From: CBDCXF01 sp965223755
Lineage (GTDB): Bacteria > Acidobacteriota > Thermoanaerobaculia > Multivoradales > JAHEKO01
Direction: 5' to 3'
DNA length: 64,000 nt
Assembly: GCA_965223755.1 (NCBI GenBank)
Contig: CBDCXF010000001.1
Span: forward strand, 682,001-746,000
A program made the position numbers and the translations under genes. Below the pieces are notes generated by a model, which saw only the letters and a program-made list of their open reading frames with translations, did no database searches and was not told where the DNA came from. Each line of letters opens with the position of its first letter. Position 1 is the stretch's first letter. Positions 61,872 to 64,000 of the stretch are shown here, in pieces.

Positions 61872-64000
61872 ATGCAACGACCCGTTCGACTCGCACTGAC
61901 CGCACTCACCATCGTGCTGGTGCTGATGCCCTTATCCGCAGGGCGGCCGGGGCAGCCGCCAACCATGAAGGCGGACGAGCCTGGGTACTTCCTGGCCGGT
62001 CTGAGCCTCGCTTTTGACCGCGACCTGCGCTGCGATCAACACGACATTGATCGCGCCTTCGACCACTACCAGTACTTTCCTGTCGACAACCTGATTTTGA
62101 TGTCGCCGGATGGTTGGGACACGGTCTATTTCGGCAAACCCTACATTTATTCGTTTCTGGCCGCGCCGCTGGCAGCCATCGCCGGTCCGCGAGGTTTCGT
62201 CGTCTTCAACATGTTGCTGTACGCAACCATGATCTGGATGGGGGCGATCTACTTGCGGCGCTTCAACTCGGACGCCCGCGCCGCCCTCTACTCTTCTCTT
62301 TTCTTCCTCCTCAGCGCCGCCTTCACCTACAACTTCTGGATCCACCCCGAAGTGCTCAACATGTTCGCCATCGCGGCGTGCTTGTTTTTCGCCTTTCACG
62401 ATCCGTCGCGAAACGGCACTGACGAGGAAAAGTCCGGTTGGACGCGCGCGCTCACCCAACTCACGGCACCTGGCTTGCGGCCGATCTGGTCGGGTGCGGT
62501 GCTGGCACTGGCGGTGTACAACAAGCCCATGCTGGCGCTGTTGGGGGTGCCTGCGCTGTTCGTGTTCTACCGGCGTCGCGGCTGGAAAGCGGCGATCACC
62601 TGGATCGTCGCGGCAGTCGTCGCTATGGCCTTGATCGCCGGAATCTCCGTAGCGTTCACGGGCAAGCCCAGTGCGTATCTAGGGGTCTCCCGCGGCGGCA
62701 TCAATGCCGATCGCTCCACCGACTTCGCCAACGGCATCGAAGAAGTGCGCAAGGCCACCGCCGCACGCAAAGATCCCAACCCCAACTCCTGGCAATGGAT
62801 GTTTCGCATCCCCACTGTCCACGGCCGCAAGTTTCTCGGCGATCTCAACTACTTCCTTATGGGCCGCCACACCGGCCTGGTCCCCTACATGCCGTTTGCG
62901 GTCTTGTCGATGGTGCTTTTCATGCTTTACGGACGCCGCTCAAGGGCTCGATGGCTGCTTCTAGGTGCCGCGGCGGCAACGGCTCTCGTCTTCCTCCTCT
63001 GGATTCCCTTCAACTGGCACGGAGGCGGGGGCTTTGTCGGCAATCGCTATTACGTCAATGTCTACCCAGCCTTTCTGTTTCTGGTGACTGCTGCGCGGCC
63101 GGCGCTGTTTTCGATGGTGACCGCTGGGTTCGCTACTTTGACGGTCGGTTCCTTGGTCTTTGCTCCTTGGGGTCTTGCCGTACCCAAAGGAAGTCTGCAG
63201 GCCCACACCCGTGGTGGCATCTATTCGCTGTTTCCACCCGAGCTGACCTTTCACAGCCGCATTTCAGGTTATGAATCGTTCGGCGTCGAAGATGTCGGTA
63301 TGGTGGTGCGCGAGGACCTCACCAATATCCTCAGCAAAGAAGAAGGCATCTTTCAGGTACGCGGCGCCGTCGATGCCGAAATCTGGGCCTTTGGCAAAGA
63401 GCCGCTAGAAAAGGTCTTTTTCGAAGTCCGAACGCCGCAGCCCGACAACGAGATCCGGATTCGTCACGCGGGCCAGACCCATACGGTGCGTTTTGAAAGT
63501 GCTGGGAAAACCCCAGACCGCAAGGTGGTCGAGATCCCCCTCCGCAATGCCACCCGCGTTTGGGATATCCGCGGTGAAGACAAGTTCTTCTACCGCTTAC
63601 GCGTACGGCCGAAGCGCGGTCTCCACGCCGGCGGCAACATGCGCGACGTCGTCCGCAATCCGATCTTCTATAACGGCGCACGGTTGACCCTGTTGGGGTC
63701 GGAGAACCCCGAAACGGCGAGGGCCAAATACCGGATGTCATGGCAGCGCTGCGAGATTCCCGAAACCGCCGCCGTCGGCTCCCGCATGACCATCCCCATC
63801 AAGGTAACCAACACCGGCACCAGTTCTTGGAGCTCCGGAGGCCGCAACGAGATGCGCTTCACTTATGCGTGGCTCGATGCCAACGGCGACCCGTTACCTT
63901 CGCCCAATTTCCGTGAAACGCGCATCCGCGCCGATGTGGCGCCACAAAGTGACTACGCCACGACCATGATCCTCACTGCACCGCGCACCGCCGGCATCCA
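61872..64000 (+). CDS. Polytopic GT-C-like membrane protein with C-terminal NBR1/Ig-like domain, cut by window
   Basis: From the ATG at 61872 the frame is open for 709 codons to the window edge, so the 3' end is missing. A first membrane helix (LALTALTIVLVLMPL) precedes a K-A-D-E-P-G-Y-F segment (the acidic first-loop motif typical of GT-C/PMT-type glycosyltransferases). About eight to ten more helices follow, up to roughly residue 440. After that comes a soluble region. The last visible part (PIKVTNTGTSSWSSGGRNEM; FTYAWLDANGDPLP; PRTAG) resembles an NBR1-type Ig-like domain. It probably moves a sugar from a lipid carrier onto an envelope polymer; the substrate is unknown. Confidence 0.7.
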   Translation, partial: MQRPVRLALTALTIVLVLMPLSAGRPGQPPTMKADEPGYFLAGLSLAFDRDLRCDQHDIDRAFDHYQYFPVDNLILMSPDGWDTVYFGKPYIYSFLAAPLAAIAGPRGFVVFNMLLYATMIWMGAIYLRRFNSDARAALYSSLFFLLSAAFTYNFWIHPEVLNMFAIAACLFFAFHDPSRNGTDEEKSGWTRALTQLTAPGLRPIWSGAVLALAVYNKPMLALLGVPALFVFYRRRGWKAAITWIVAAVVAMALIAGISVAFTGKPSAYLGVSRGGINADRSTDFANGIEEVRKATAARKDPNPNSWQWMFRIPTVHGRKFLGDLNYFLMGRHTGLVPYMPFAVLSMVLFMLYGRRSRARWLLLGAAAATALVFLLWIPFNWHGGGGFVGNRYYVNVYPAFLFLVTAARPALFSMVTAGFATLTVGSLVFAPWGLAVPKGSLQAHTRGGIYSLFPPELTFHSRISGYESFGVEDVGMVVREDLTNILSKEEGIFQVRGAVDAEIWAFGKEPLEKVFFEVRTPQPDNEIRIRHAGQTHTVRFESAGKTPDRKVVEIPLRNATRVWDIRGEDKFFYRLRVRPKRGLHAGGNMRDVVRNPIFYNGARLTLLGSENPETARAKYRMSWQRCEIPETAAVGSRMTIPIKVTNTGTSSWSSGGRNEMRFTYAWLDANGDPLPSPNFRETRIRADVAPQSDYATTMILTAPRTAGI

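Overview
The window is about 64 kb of high-GC DNA from a diderm bacterium. The outer-membrane genes show this: lgt, lolC/lolD, bamA, an ompH/skp homologue, lpxD, fabZ and lpxA. Secreted proteins with dockerin-type calcium repeats and FG-GAP repeats, a ClpC-type (not ClpA) ATPase and the order lysS-lolC-lolD-clpC-bamA-ompH-lpxD-fabZ-lpxA suggest a delta-proteobacterial/Acidobacteriota-type genome (Thermoanaerobaculia-like is my best guess). This is inference from gene content; there is no rRNA or marker comparison. Most of the window is ordinary core chromosome, densely packed, with many 1-11 bp stop/start overlaps.

Layout. 1-7.4 kb: lgt-thiD (thiD cut by the left edge), a DHH phosphoesterase, then a leftward cinA-thpR-gpsA-guaA-glutaredoxin-like run. 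7.5-12.5 kb: two overlapping secreted-protein genes (a propeller-like protein, and a GDSL esterase with a dockerin tail), a leftward TPR-protein/pyrimidine-nucleoside phosphorylase pair, a dockerin-only secreted protein and tRNA-Arg(CCT). 12.5-28.6 kb: one very long leftward array, lysS-lolC-lolD-clpC-bamA-ompH-lpxD-fabZ-lpxA-Gfo/Idh oxidoreductase-mtnP-surE-pcm-YqaA-like-apt. It joins lipoprotein sorting, outer-membrane assembly and lipid A synthesis to nucleoside salvage and protein repair. 28.7-30.7 kb: rightward pnp, hpt and ridA. 30.7-36.9 kb: leftward hisS-aspS-aroB-ftsY-unknown. 37-39.4 kb: rightward glycosyltransferase-thioesterase-aroC. 39.4-45.1 kb: an EamA transporter, then a leftward pyrR-pyrB-pyrC-suhB-degenerate M23 operon with a recognisable promoter. 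45.3-48.9 kb: smc.

48.9-64 kb is more accessory: a large FG-GAP secreted protein, a nitroreductase, an SPFH protein fused to an excisionase-type HTH next to a zinc-ribbon membrane protein, REP-like and 16-bp tandem repeats, a GNAT, a pirin/MarR divergent pair, a NagX-like acyltransferase and tRNA-Thr(CGT). Then come a leftward two-gene cassette (large zinc protease plus a ComEC-like MBL hydrolase, the latter locally low in GC), a beta-carbonic anhydrase, and a polytopic GT-C-like protein cut by the right edge.

The most unusual items are the metallo-hydrolase/zinc-protease cassette, the SPFH-HTH fusion, a TAGTGG-type repeat family that lies at or over the stop codons of genes at four places, an apparent ATT start for surE, a 12-bp VNTR inside a glycosyltransferase, and an M23/LytM domain that has lost its zinc ligands.
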